A stretch of 9,962 bases of DNA, taken from contig JAGUXU010000058.1 in NCBI GenBank assembly GCA_020061685.1, positions 1 to 9,962 on the forward strand. Direction: 5' to 3'. The DNA comes from Candidatus Omnitrophota bacterium. GTDB taxonomy: Bacteria > Omnitrophota > Gorgyraeia > Pluralincolimonadales > Pluralincolimonadaceae. Both the position numbers and the translations under genes were made by a program. Numbering within the stretch: position 1 is the first letter of the stretch; each line of letters begins with the position of its first letter. Of the stretch, positions 1 to 7,900 are shown in pieces. Below the pieces are notes generated by a model. That model searched no databases. It had not been told where the DNA came from and was given only the letters and a program-made list of their open reading frames with translations.

Positions 1-1
1 A

Positions 2-1864
2 AAAGGGGCGTTCCTTGCGGAATTTGAGGAAGAAGACAAGGCGTCTTCAGACGGGAAGATCACCTCCTTAAGACAAAAACTCATGGAAGAAGAGGCGCTT
101 ATATCCGGGCTGGACATCGCCCAGGGCGCCGAGGAACAGGAGCGGTTATGGGATGTGCGCCGCGCGGCGGTGCCTATAATGAACAGGATAGCCGGAAAGA
201 AACGTCCCATACCCTTTATCGAGGACGCGATAGTCCCGCCGGAGGGGCTCGATGATTTTTTGACGGGCACATATGCCGTATTCGACAAATACTCGGTCGA
301 GGCCTGCGTCTACGGCCATGCCGGAGACGGAAACATGCACATCCGCCCTCTTATCGACATGAAAAACAAGGCCGACCTCGTAAAGATGGACAAGATGGCC
401 GATGATTTTTACAGGATGGTCCTATCCCTCGGCGGCTCCACCAGCGCCGAACACGGCGACGGCATCCTGAGGGTTCCCTATCTAAAAAAGCAGTTCGGCC
501 CGCTTTACACGATGTTTAAGCGGATAAAGGGTATATTTGACCCCAAAGGCATATTTAACCCCGGCAAGAAGATAGGAAAAGAAGATTCGATAACCCACGA
601 CCTTATTTACGATTCGCAGACCGCGTATTTCAAGACCGGTACCGTCTTCGATTCGGCGCAGTTCAGGGCAGAGATAGAGAAATGCCACGCGTGCGGGCTC
701 TGCCGGACCGTCTGTCCGGTAAATATAAATCTGCCGGAGGAACTTGCCTCTCCGCGCGCGAAGGCGGCGATATTAAAGGCCTTCATAAGCGGCCAGTTGG
801 ACAAAAACCTGCTTTCAGATCCCTCGATCAAGGGGGTGCTGGACCTGTGCCTCAACTGCAAGTCCTGCAGGGTAGAATGTCCCACCGGCGCCGATGTGTC
901 ACTCTTATGTTCTCTGGCGAAAGAAAATTATGTCAAGGAAGTGGGGATCCCCTTCCCGGAGGCGCTCCTTGAGAATATGCGTCTTTTGGGTTCCGCGGCA
1001 GCCAAGTCGCCCAATCTTTACGGCGCATTCTCGGGTTCGCCGGCCGGGAAATTCCTGATCGAGCTTATCGTCGGCATAGATAAAAGAAGGTCGCTTCCCA
1101 GGCCGAGCATCCCGCCGTTTGAAAAGAAACATCTCAGCCAGAAAAAAGGGAAGAGGAAGGCCGCGTATTTTTACGGTTGTTATGTGAATTTCTTCGGCGC
1201 GGAGAGCGAGGGTTCGTCCGTCATGAAGGTCCTGCAGAAGAACGGGATAGAGGTCATCCTGCCCAAACAGGTATGCTGCGGGATACCGAGCGTCTCCTCG
1301 GGAAACGTCAAGGCGGTAAAGAAGGATATGGCCTATAATTTAAAACAGCTTTACGACGCGGTCAGGGCGGGATGCGACATAATCACAAGTTGTCCCAGCT
1401 GCGGCCTGGCGTTAAAAGAGGATTATCCGCGTATCCTCAATACCGCCGAGGCGATGGTCGTGGCGCAGAAGACCTTCGATATCCACGAATATCTGTGGCT
1501 GCTATTCAACGAAGGGACGCTGAACACGGATTTTAAGCCTTCCAATAAGAAGGTCGTCTTTCATACGCCGTGCCACCTGAAAGCGCAGGAGACAGGCGAC
1601 CTTCAGGAGTATCTCGCCGAGCTTATTCCGGGCATCTCCATAGCCAAGATAACCGATTCCTGCTGCGGCATGGCGGGTTCCTTCGGTTTAAAGAAGAAGA
1701 ATTTCGATCTCTCGATGGCTATAGGTGAGAAACTATTCCGGAATATAAAAGACGCCTCGCCGGAACTTGTGGTGACCTCTTGCGGAGCCTGCAAGACACA
1801 GATAAGAGGAGCGACCGGCTGTAAGGTCGTCCATCTGGCGGAATTGCTCTCCGAACACTACTAA
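2..1864 (+). CDS. FAD-linked oxidase C-terminal / iron-sulfur (GlcD-GlcF type) fusion protein, 5' partial
   Basis: The frame is open from base 2 with no stop, so the gene starts upstream; ATG 83 is internal. In the 620 visible residues, the first ~190 are the C-terminal part of an FAD-linked oxidase: GHAGDGNMH (about 105-113), EHGDG (about 150) and a closing FDP...FNPGKK (about 179-189). Two ferredoxin-like motifs follow, CxxCxxCxxxCP at about 228 and 283, for two 4Fe-4S clusters. Two cysteine-rich CCG domains then occur (CCGIP near 425, SCPSC 464; PCH 524, CCGMAGSFG 554, SCGAC 594), as in GlcF and heterodisulfide reductase subunits. By family this is a membrane-associated 2-hydroxyacid dehydrogenase (glycolate, D-lactate or D-2-hydroxyglutarate) passing electrons from FAD through Fe-S centres to a quinone or another carrier. 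The substrate cannot be read from the sequence. The fusion resembles YdiJ/Dld-type proteins of ~950-1000 aa, which suggests that ~350 residues lie upstream. It looks like native chromosome and shows no damage from the neighbouring insertion. Confidence 0.9.
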   Translation, partial: KGAFLAEFEEEDKASSDGKITSLRQKLMEEEALISGLDIAQGAEEQERLWDVRRAAVPIMNRIAGKKRPIPFIEDAIVPPEGLDDFLTGTYAVFDKYSVEACVYGHAGDGNMHIRPLIDMKNKADLVKMDKMADDFYRMVLSLGGSTSAEHGDGILRVPYLKKQFGPLYTMFKRIKGIFDPKGIFNPGKKIGKEDSITHDLIYDSQTAYFKTGTVFDSAQFRAEIEKCHACGLCRTVCPVNINLPEELASPRAKAAILKAFISGQLDKNLLSDPSIKGVLDLCLNCKSCRVECPTGADVSLLCSLAKENYVKEVGIPFPEALLENMRLLGSAAAKSPNLYGAFSGSPAGKFLIELIVGIDKRRSLPRPSIPPFEKKHLSQKKGKRKAAYFYGCYVNFFGAESEGSSVMKVLQKNGIEVILPKQVCCGIPSVSSGNVKAVKKDMAYNLKQLYDAVRAGCDIITSCPSCGLALKEDYPRILNTAEAMVVAQKTFDIHEYLWLLFNEGTLNTDFKPSNKKVVFHTPCHLKAQETGDLQEYLAELIPGISIAKITDSCCGMAGSFGLKKKNFDLSMAIGEKLFRNIKDASPELVVTSCGACKTQIRGATGCKVVHLAELLSEHY

Positions 1865-1868
1865 CCTA

Positions 1869-1921
1869 AATTTTGCCTTTTAGTCAAGCTCCACAAAAAC
1901 TTAAATGCTTAAAAGAGCAGG
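1869..1921 (+). repeat. Left copy of cassette-flanking imperfect inverted repeat
   Basis: This 53-bp segment aligns to the reverse complement of 8725-8778 with 45 matches in 55 columns (7 substitutions, 3 single-base gaps; counted by hand). Shared blocks, in order on this strand, are TTTGCCTTTT, CAAGCTCC, CAAAAA, CTT, AATGCTT, AAAA and CAGG. It begins 4 bp after the stop of the upstream gene. Its inner part contains a small dyad, TTAA-ATGC-TTAA (1901-1912). Confidence 0.7.
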
Positions 1922-1956
1922 AGAGAAATTAATATAGTATAATTATATGCTATCAA

Positions 1957-1979
1957 TAAGTAGTCGACTTAGAAGTAGT
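1957..1979 (+). promoter_or_regulatory. Candidate controller-protein operator (C-box)
   Basis: A dyad TAAGT-N5-ACTTA (1957-1961 and 1967-1971) has AGTCGACT (1962-1969) as its core palindrome. The heptamer AAGTAGT occurs at 1958-1964 and again at 1973-1979, 15 bp apart. The site overlaps the candidate -35 of the controller gene. Controller proteins of restriction-modification systems bind such GACT/AGTC-type dyads next to their own promoter to activate and then repress it. The second half of a typical double operator is poorly conserved here, so the exact extent is uncertain. Confidence 0.45.
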
Positions 1980-1991
1980 ATTTGTTATAAT
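1964..1991 (+). promoter_or_regulatory. Candidate promoter of the controller-endonuclease operon
   Basis: A perfect -10 TATAAT lies at 1986-1991. The -35 candidate TCGACT (1964-1969, 4 of 6 matches) is 16 bp upstream. Transcription would start near 1998, about 9 nt before ATG 2007, giving a nearly leaderless mRNA, a known feature of several C genes. A weak -35 under a palindromic operator is what an activator-dependent promoter would look like. Confidence 0.5.
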
Positions 1992-2006
1992 AAACTCGGT
2001 GAATAT

Positions 2007-2216
2007 ATGGCAGAAATCAATAAACGTGTCGGTCTTAATATAAGAAAATATCGCAAAAAGAAAAGTTGGTCTCAAGAACAGCTTGCTTTTGAGGCCGATC
2101 TCCATAGGGCCTATATTGGACAGATTGAAAGAGGCGAGAAAAATATAGGCTTAATGAATCTTGAGAAGATATCTAAGGCGTTAACTATAAGGCTAGAGGT
2201 TTTATTTAAGAACTAA
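2007..2216 (+). CDS. XRE-family controller (C) protein of a restriction-modification system
   Basis: A 69-aa protein that is almost entirely one helix-turn-helix domain; the HTH covers about residues 22-41 (SQEQLAFEADLHRAYIGQIE), followed by a helix with NLEKISKAL. The size, the RxYIxxIERGxxN pattern and the place directly upstream of a restriction gene match the C proteins of type II systems such as C.AhdI and C.Esp1396I. These dimerise on C-boxes and delay endonuclease expression until host DNA is methylated. I chose ATG 2007 over the in-frame ATG 1947 because the longer form would overlap the promoter and operator and would add 20 residues that do not look like this family. A weak GGTGA lies just upstream. 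The endonuclease follows after 36 bp, so the two genes are probably co-transcribed. An ordinary XRE repressor is possible, but the context argues for a C protein. Confidence 0.8.
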   Translation: MAEINKRVGLNIRKYRKKKSWSQEQLAFEADLHRAYIGQIERGEKNIGLMNLEKISKALTIRLEVLFKN

Positions 2217-2244
2217 AAGTTATTGCTTATAGTAACTTAATTAG
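2213..2244 (+). other. Possible weak hairpin in the C-R intercistronic gap
   Basis: The arms AAGTTA (2217-2222) and TAACTT (2233-2238) enclose a 10-nt loop, and CTAA/TTAG (2213-2216 and 2241-2244) can extend the stem past a bulge. The outer arm touches the endonuclease Shine-Dalgarno AGGGA (2243-2247), so the fold could dampen its translation. It is A/T-rich and may be chance. Confidence 0.25.
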
Positions 2245-2252
2245 GGAATAAT

Positions 2253-3023
2253 ATGAATAAATGGATTAAAAAGAGTATCGAGATCGCAAATGCTCCTGGT
2301 TATTTGGATAAACTTAGCAAGATTTATGTGATGAACGTTAATCCAGAACGACCTTTTGATACTGCTATAGAACAGTCAATTCAAAAAGCTTTCAAGGGAC
2401 GAAATACAAAGAATCTAATAAACTTACTTTTGGAAGCAGAGATATTTCCTGTTAAAGATTCTTATATCGGGTTTATCAGAGCCAAAAAAGATTCAATTGA
2501 CCAGAACCCAAAAACTGTGGAAAGAATTGGCGAACGATTATACAGTTTAGGATTAGAAAAACTGCTTCAAGAAGCAACGCGCCCCAAAGAAACGAACAGA
2601 CAGTTAGGTAGTGCATTTCGAAGCTGGCTGCCTTCTTTGGGGCACGCCGTTTTAGATGAAGATGAATTTACCGGAGCTAAAGGAGTAGCTTTTTTATCGG
2701 GTAGTGATAAGGCGCTAAAAGATTATGCGACAAAACATCTTGGTTGCAAGTTAACCAAAGGAATAGATACATTATTTAAGAAAGACAAAACTTATGTAAT
2801 TGGAGAGGCAAAATTTTTGACAACCCCTGGTGGAGAACAAAATGGTGGATTTGCTGATGCTTCAAAACTTATTAAGAGTAAAAGTGGAAGCGCAAAAAGA
2901 ATAGCCTTGATAGATGGGTATATTTGGCTTAAAAGTAATAAGGGAATTTATAATAAAATAGTAAAAAGCGATTTAGATATATTCAGCGCTTTATTGCTGA
3001 AAGATTATATAGAAGTTCTTTAG
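2253..3023 (+). CDS. Type II restriction endonuclease, PD-(D/E)XK fold
   Basis: A 256-aa protein, a usual size for a type II endonuclease. The catalytic signature is GIDTLF...YVIGEAKF, giving D172, E185 and K187 in the D-X(n)-E-X-K arrangement of Mg2+-dependent PD-(D/E)XK nucleases; GGEQNGGF follows. The N-terminal ~120 residues are helical and probably form the recognition/dimer part. Role by family and context: it cleaves unmethylated target DNA, while the methyltransferase at 3020-4807 protects the host. The start is supported by AGGGA 5 nt upstream. The gene follows the C gene by 36 bp, and its stop overlaps the convergent methyltransferase stop by 4 bp. The GEAKF...GG..N pattern recalls Tsp45I-like enzymes, but that is from memory and uncertain, so I propose no recognition site. 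Confidence 0.8.
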   Translation: MNKWIKKSIEIANAPGYLDKLSKIYVMNVNPERPFDTAIEQSIQKAFKGRNTKNLINLLLEAEIFPVKDSYIGFIRAKKDSIDQNPKTVERIGERLYSLGLEKLLQEATRPKETNRQLGSAFRSWLPSLGHAVLDEDEFTGAKGVAFLSGSDKALKDYATKHLGCKLTKGIDTLFKKDKTYVIGEAKFLTTPGGEQNGGFADASKLIKSKSGSAKRIALIDGYIWLKSNKGIYNKIVKSDLDIFSALLLKDYIEVL

Positions 3024-4807
3024 GTTGTTTTATAAAAAGCGAAAGACGAAGGTTTTCTAAATAAATCTTGCCCTTGGTTTAAGATAAGCAGTTTTTTTTC
3101 GGTAGTTTTTATTGCGGATTCGTTAGAATCAATACCGATCCAGTGTCGGTTTAGTTTTTCCGCCGCAACAATGGTTGTGCCAGAGCCGCAAAAGCAATCC
3201 AGAATCAAATCTCCCTCTTTAGAAGAACACAGAATAATCTGCTTCAATAATTCCTCATCTTTTTCGGTTGGATAACTTTCGCTAACAAACCCAGGGTCTC
3301 TAAAATCCCAAATATCTTGAATCTTTTTCCCCTTATTCTCATCGGCATAAATAATTTTTCTTGGGTTATTAGTTTCTGACCATTCGATTAATCCGGCTTT
3401 ATCTAACCTAGTAAGTTCTTCCGGTGGATAGCGCCAGTGCCTTCCTTTAGGCGGTTTTAATCCTTTCCAAGGTTGCCCTGTTGGGCCATTTTTTGTTTCT
3501 CCTTTTGCATGCAGTGGCGTGGTAGCGTAACGCCTGCCCTGCTTATCGATTTTAGGGAATTGTCTTTCTATCTCTTCTTCAGTAAGCGTTAATCGATAAT
3601 CAGCCCAAAACATAGGATCATTTCCGTTAGGTTTTGATTTAGAGTAGAAATAAACAACATCCTTTATATTGCCATACGCTTTGCGCTCAAAATTCTTAGG
3701 ATTACATTTTATCCTCGTTAGATCATTCCGAAAATTTTCTTCCCCGAATACTTCATCCATAATGATTTTTATATAGTGACCTATTTTCTGATCTATATGT
3801 AGATATATGCTGCCATCTTCTGATAATAATTCACGCAGAAAAATCAGTCTTTTGCGTAGAAACTCCAAGAATTCAATATTGATGAGTTTATCACTGTAAG
3901 ATTTTCCTTCTTCATATCCTATAAAGTCTTGCCCAGTGCCAAATGGCGGATCTATGTATATAAGGTTAACCTCGCCCTTAACTTCCGAATCATTGTAAAA
4001 ATTTTTTAGTATTCCAAGATTATCTCCAAGTATTAATTTATTCTTGGTTTTAGAATCAGTCCCATATTTCTTAACTAACTTTAATTCAGTTGTCGCGGTT
4101 TCGAATAGAATTTTTTCTTTTGTTTGCTTCTCAGGGTACAAAAGTTCACAACCGCCCTTAGGTCTTTTTTCTTTAGGTATTGTATGATTAACTTTCTCTA
4201 GAGTTTCTTCTTGTAGGCCAGACTTAATTACATCTACCACTATTCCTTGAATTAGTAAATCATCTGGGTTAACGAAAATAGGCCGCATTCTAGGATTTGC
4301 CGGCTGAAGCCTTATTCTACCTCTTTCCCTAAACAATTGCTTTAATGTCGCCTCGCTATTATTTATAAGTGCAACTACTTTCTGGCCATTCTCAGCAGTT
4401 TCTTGCTTTTTAACAATTATGATATCACCATCATCTATATTTTCATCAATCATGCTTGTTCCTACTACTTGCAACGCAAAGCAATTATTACCAGTTTTAA
4501 TCTTATCTTGTGGCACCGCTATACTCTCCTTATCTTCAATCACCTCAATTGGCGTACCCGCTGCTATCTTTCCCAAAAGGGGTATTTGGATTAATTTCTG
4601 TTTTGCAAAAACATCCAAAGAGCGCGGCTGGTTTTCATCCTTTCTTAGGTACCCCGAGTTTTGCAGAGCTTGAACGTGGTAGTGAGCGGTAGAAACAGAA
4701 GAAAGACGAAGATGCTTTTTGATTTCTTCTAAGGAAGGGGCGTAGTCGCGCTTATCCTTATAGTTTTTTACGAAATCTAAGACCTGTTTTTGGCGTTTGG
4801 TGAGCAT
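3020..4807 (-). CDS. LexA-like autocleavable repressor fused to a beta-class DNA N6-adenine methyltransferase
   Basis: A 595-aa protein in two parts. Residues 1-~197 are a whole LexA: winged helix LTKRQKQVLDF...PSLEEI...GYL (about 1-65), cleavage-site motif GKIAAG (A83-G84), nucleophile GTSM (S118) and base TLKQL (K156). E. coli LexA uses A84-G85, S119 and K156, so the self-cleavage machinery looks intact. Residues ~218-595 are a DNA methyltransferase: LILGDN (~258), motif IV DPPFGTG (286-292), a middle target-recognition region with GQPWKG..PPKGRHW (~445-458), then motif I LDCFCGSGTT (~536-545). Order IV-TRD-I is the beta class; DPPF favours N6-adenine over N4-cytosine (usually SPPY). It should protect the endonuclease's sites while repressing a promoter, and cleavage would detach the DNA-binding head. 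I chose ATG 4807 over TTG 4813 because AAGGA (4821-4817) is 9 nt from the ATG but only 3 from the TTG. It is convergent with the endonuclease gene and divergent from the large gene. Confidence 0.85.
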   Translation of the reverse strand: MLTKRQKQVLDFVKNYKDKRDYAPSLEEIKKHLRLSSVSTAHYHVQALQNSGYLRKDENQPRSLDVFAKQKLIQIPLLGKIAAGTPIEVIEDKESIAVPQDKIKTGNNCFALQVVGTSMIDENIDDGDIIIVKKQETAENGQKVVALINNSEATLKQLFRERGRIRLQPANPRMRPIFVNPDDLLIQGIVVDVIKSGLQEETLEKVNHTIPKEKRPKGGCELLYPEKQTKEKILFETATTELKLVKKYGTDSKTKNKLILGDNLGILKNFYNDSEVKGEVNLIYIDPPFGTGQDFIGYEEGKSYSDKLINIEFLEFLRKRLIFLRELLSEDGSIYLHIDQKIGHYIKIIMDEVFGEENFRNDLTRIKCNPKNFERKAYGNIKDVVYFYSKSKPNGNDPMFWADYRLTLTEEEIERQFPKIDKQGRRYATTPLHAKGETKNGPTGQPWKGLKPPKGRHWRYPPEELTRLDKAGLIEWSETNNPRKIIYADENKGKKIQDIWDFRDPGFVSESYPTEKDEELLKQIILCSSKEGDLILDCFCGSGTTIVAAEKLNRHWIGIDSNESAIKTTEKKLLILNQGQDLFRKPSSFAFYKTT

Positions 4808-4819
4808 TTTCAATAATCC

Positions 4820-4848
4820 TTGACTTTCGATTCATTTTCGATTATAAT
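4820..4848 (+). promoter_or_regulatory. Promoter of the 1267-aa gene
   Basis: -35 TTGACT (4820-4825, 5 of 6 matches), 17-bp spacer, -10 TATAAT (4843-4848, 6 of 6). Predicted start near 4855, giving a leader of about 50 nt before ATG 4907. It is a strong sigma-70-type promoter that would need repression to be silent. The direct repeat TTTCGATT lies in its spacer. Confidence 0.75.
4825..4843. promoter_or_regulatory. Direct repeat TTTCGATT x2, candidate LexA-fusion operator
   Basis: TTTCGATT at 4825-4832 is repeated exactly at 4836-4843, an 11-bp period, so both copies face the same side of the helix. The pair fills the spacer of the rightward promoter and covers the start and -10 edge of the leftward one, where a bound protein would block both. 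No E. coli-type (CTGT-N8-ACAG) or Bacillus-type (GAAC-N4-GTTC) LexA box is present, so a private operator for the fused LexA is plausible but inferred. Confidence 0.45.
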
Positions 4849-4869
4849 ACTGCCCTAAGTAAAAGTCAA
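4841..4869 (-). promoter_or_regulatory. Promoter of the LexA-methyltransferase gene
   Basis: On the - strand: -35 TTGACT (4869-4864), 17-bp spacer, -10 TATAAT (4846-4841). The start would be near 4834, leaving a leader of ~26 nt before ATG 4807. Its -10 shares six bases with the opposite promoter's -10, so polymerase can occupy only one at a time. Confidence 0.75.
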
Positions 4870-4891
4870 GAGAATTTTTAATATTTTTGAT

Positions 4892-4897
4892 GGAGGG
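4892..4897 (+). promoter_or_regulatory. Shine-Dalgarno of the 1267-aa gene
   Basis: GGAGGG ends 9 nt before ATG 4907. It is the strongest ribosome binding site in the cassette and fixes the start of the large gene. Confidence 0.8.
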
Positions 4898-4906
4898 ATA
4901 ATACCC

Positions 4907-7900
4907 ATGGAACATACCCAAATAGTAAATGCCGGAGAACTAGAAAGATATGCTGACACCAGAGAAAGCCAGGCTGTTATGCCTGAGTTAGTCTATAAAT
5001 TGGTCAATAAATCCTGCCCCGATCTTGCTACTTGCCGCATACCTTACGGTGATAACGTCAATCAGCCAGGATTGGATGGACTAGTAGAAACTGAGAGCGG
5101 TTTCCGTCAATTTATTCCTAAGGGAAAAAGTTTTTGGGAGATAGGGACTGGTAGCGACCCTCAGACTAAAGCAAGCGAAGATTTTAAGAAACGAACCGGG
5201 CAAATTTCGGCACAGGAGCGACAAGGGGCTTCGTACGTTTTTGTGACTCCCCGCGCAGAAGGTTCTGGTGGCTGGAACGAACCTGCTCAACGTAAGTGGA
5301 TTGAAGAACGAAAGAACAGCGGTTGGCATACTATCAAAATTATTGACGGTATCCAACTTGCCGATTGGCTGCAAGAATTTCCAGCTATTGGCAAGTGGTT
5401 GTTAAAAAAGATGGGTCTGGTAAAAACAGTGGTTGGTCTTACCACTCCTGCCGAACATTGGGAAAATATCCAACAGCTTGCTCATCCTGGCGATCCACCC
5501 TTACCAGCTAAAATTTTCCTTGTCGGTAGAGATCAGGCTTGCGCGGAGATGCATCGACTCTTTCGGGGAGAGACAAAACAAGCGGTGCTTGCATTAGAAA
5601 GCGCAATAGATGTAAATGATTTTGTAGCTGCGTTTCTTACATCTTTGGATTCCGAAACGCAAAAATCTTTCTGCGATAGATGTCTCTTTATAAAAGACCC
5701 TGATGTATGGTGTTCGATGGCTAGTTTGAGAAGCGCCCATGTTTTTGTGGCACATCCAAATCTCGATTTGGAATCTTCTGGAGAACAACTACTCATAGCG
5801 GCAAAGAAAAATGGTCATGCTGTAATCATACCAGTATCTGGTGCTTTGGCGAGTGGAAGTGATACGTTTATCCCTTTACGCAGTCCATCAGCTTCGGCGC
5901 TTGAAACTGCGCTGACAGAAGCTGGTTACAAACATGAGAGGGCACGTGAATTGGCAGGCGCAGGTGATTTATCGCTTGCTGCTTTGAAACGCTATATGCG
6001 TAATCGAGGCGAGTTGCCGCCTTATGCTACATGGGATAGCGCACGAGCGCTATCACAAGCCGGACTTCTTGGTAGATGGCGCGGAGACAATCAAGCCGAT
6101 AGAGCTATTGTAGAGAACATAATAAAAGTCCCCTACGGCGGATGGATTGAAATAGTGCGCTCTGCGATACTACGCGCGGATACTCCCCTTACCCAACAGA
6201 ACGAGAGCTGGAAAATGATATCACGTGGCGAAGCTTGGTCAGCTCTAGGGCCAAGGCTTTGTAACGAAGATTTGGATCGTTTTCAAAAAGCTGCACTTAT
6301 AGTACTTGGTGAGCGCGATCCAAAGTTTGAACTGCCAAAAGAGGAGCGTTTTGCAGCAAGTATACATGGGAAAATTTTGCAACATTCTGAATCTCTCCGA
6401 AAGGGAATGGTTGAAACGATAGCTTTATTAGGAAGTAGGCCGAGTGCTTTATCTTCTTGCTCGCAGGGTAAGGCGGAACTTGTCGCCACGTTGACAGTAC
6501 GTACATTATTGAAGGATGCGGATTGGGTCGTGTGGGCTGGTTTGGGTAGTCACTTACCCATGTTGGCAGAGGCGTCGCCTGATGAATTTTTGGATGCCGT
6601 GGAAAATTCTCTATTAAACCCGACACAAAGTCCTTTTAATGGTCTCTTTGCTCAAGAAGGTTCTGGAGTATCAGGCTGGAATTACACCAGTGGCCTGCTC
6701 TGGGCATTAGAAACATTGGCGTGGCATCCTGATTACTTAGTGCGTGTTACCATGCTGTTGGGCGAACTAGCTGCTATTGATCCAGGAGGAACGTGGGCTA
6801 ATAGACCAGCCAACTCCTTAAGGGATATATTCCTGCCTTGGCATCCGCAAACTTGCGCTAATATCCAGAAGCGTAAAGAAGCTGTAGAATTACTACTTCG
6901 AGAACAACCACATGTGGGTTGGAAGCTATTACAAGATTTATTACCCCATGGGCAAAGTATGACTTCTGGGTGTCGTAAGCCTGCATGGCGCGATTTCGTC
7001 CCTTCAGACTGGTCGGAAGGTACTACTCATCGTGAGTACTGGGATCAAGTATCTGGTTATGCTGAACTAGCAGTGAATATGGCGTCAGCGGATGTTCCGA
7101 AGCTAGCAGAATTGATTGACCGTTTGCCCAATTTACCCCCTCCAATATATTCCAGTGTACTTAGGCATCTTTCCACGGAAGCAGTGCTTGTTTTATCAGA
7201 TTCTGATCGGTTGCCGCTTTGGGAAGCGCTCATTGATCTCTCTGCCAAGCATCGTAAGTTTGCAGACGCGAAATGGGCTATGCCGATAGAAATGATAACA
7301 GAAATTGAAGAAACTGCGGCAAAACTGGCTCCAAAGTCAGCAAATCTGATTCATCGTCGCCTCTTTAGCGATCGTGACTACGACTTATTTGAGGAAAAAG
7401 ATGATTATGAAGAACAACAACGGAATCTTAATCTCAAACGCCAAGAGGCAATAAGGGCTATTATAAAAGAGAGCCAAATTGCCGGTGTCTTGGATTTTGT
7501 GCAACAAGTGGCGTCTCCCGAAAAGGTAGGACATGCTCTAGGTTGTATAGAGGCGGAATCACTGGATACATTATTGCTTCCCAGTTATCTTGAAAAAGAA
7601 GATAGGATTTCTAAGTCCTTCATTGGTAGTTTTGTATGGGGAAGATTTTGGACAAAAAGCTGGTCTTGGGTAGACGATATGATTAAAAAAGATTGGACTA
7701 ACCAGCAAAAGGCCGCCTTCCTTTCTCTACTACCATTTACACAAGACACTTGGGTTCGGGCTGATAAATTTCTTGGTAATGATGAGTCAGCCTACTGGAA
7801 AAAAGCTAACGTGAATCCATGGGGTAAACAGGAGCATTTGTTGGAGGCGGTGAATAAACTTCTAAAGTATGATAGGCCGAAGTCCGCCCTTGCGTGCTTA

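Larger units (their letters stand above)
4819..4870. repeat. Inverted repeat framing the divergent promoters
   Basis: CTTGACTTT (4819-4827) and AAAGTCAAG (4862-4870) are perfect 9-bp arms. Their dyad centre (4844.5) coincides with the palindrome ATTATAAT (4841-4848). Each arm contains the -35 of one of two opposed promoters, so the control region is close to mirror-symmetric. The left arm also overlaps the Shine-Dalgarno of the LexA-methyltransferase gene. Confidence 0.75.

Noticed and set aside
1861..1890. Target-site duplication at the cassette edges
   Set aside because: The bases outside the left repeat (CTAACCTA) and outside the right repeat (GACCAGAG) share only a short ACC, which is not convincing.
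1938..1943. A second TATAAT upstream of the controller gene
   Set aside because: No credible -35 lies 15-19 bp upstream; the region is simply A/T-rich.
1947..2006. Longer N-terminus for the controller protein from ATG 1947
   Set aside because: It would be translated through the TATAAT (1986-1991) and the dyad operator and has no Shine-Dalgarno; the extra 20 residues do not look like C proteins.
3020..4240. Type III Mod subunit (DPPFGTG resembles Mod enzymes)
   Set aside because: No Res helicase gene is present; a small PD-(D/E)XK endonuclease and C protein next to it fit type II better.
4811..4813. TTG start for the LexA-methyltransferase
   Set aside because: It is only 3 nt from the Shine-Dalgarno; ATG 4807 has a good 9-nt spacing and gives a typical LexA start.
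4808..4906. Classical SOS box
   Set aside because: Neither CTGT-N8-ACAG nor GAAC-N4-GTTC is present between the divergent genes.
5500..5900. Active STAND/NACHT ATPase in the large protein
   Set aside because: After LVGRD no Walker A GxxxxGK[ST] or clear Walker B is found, so only a degenerate relative could be claimed.
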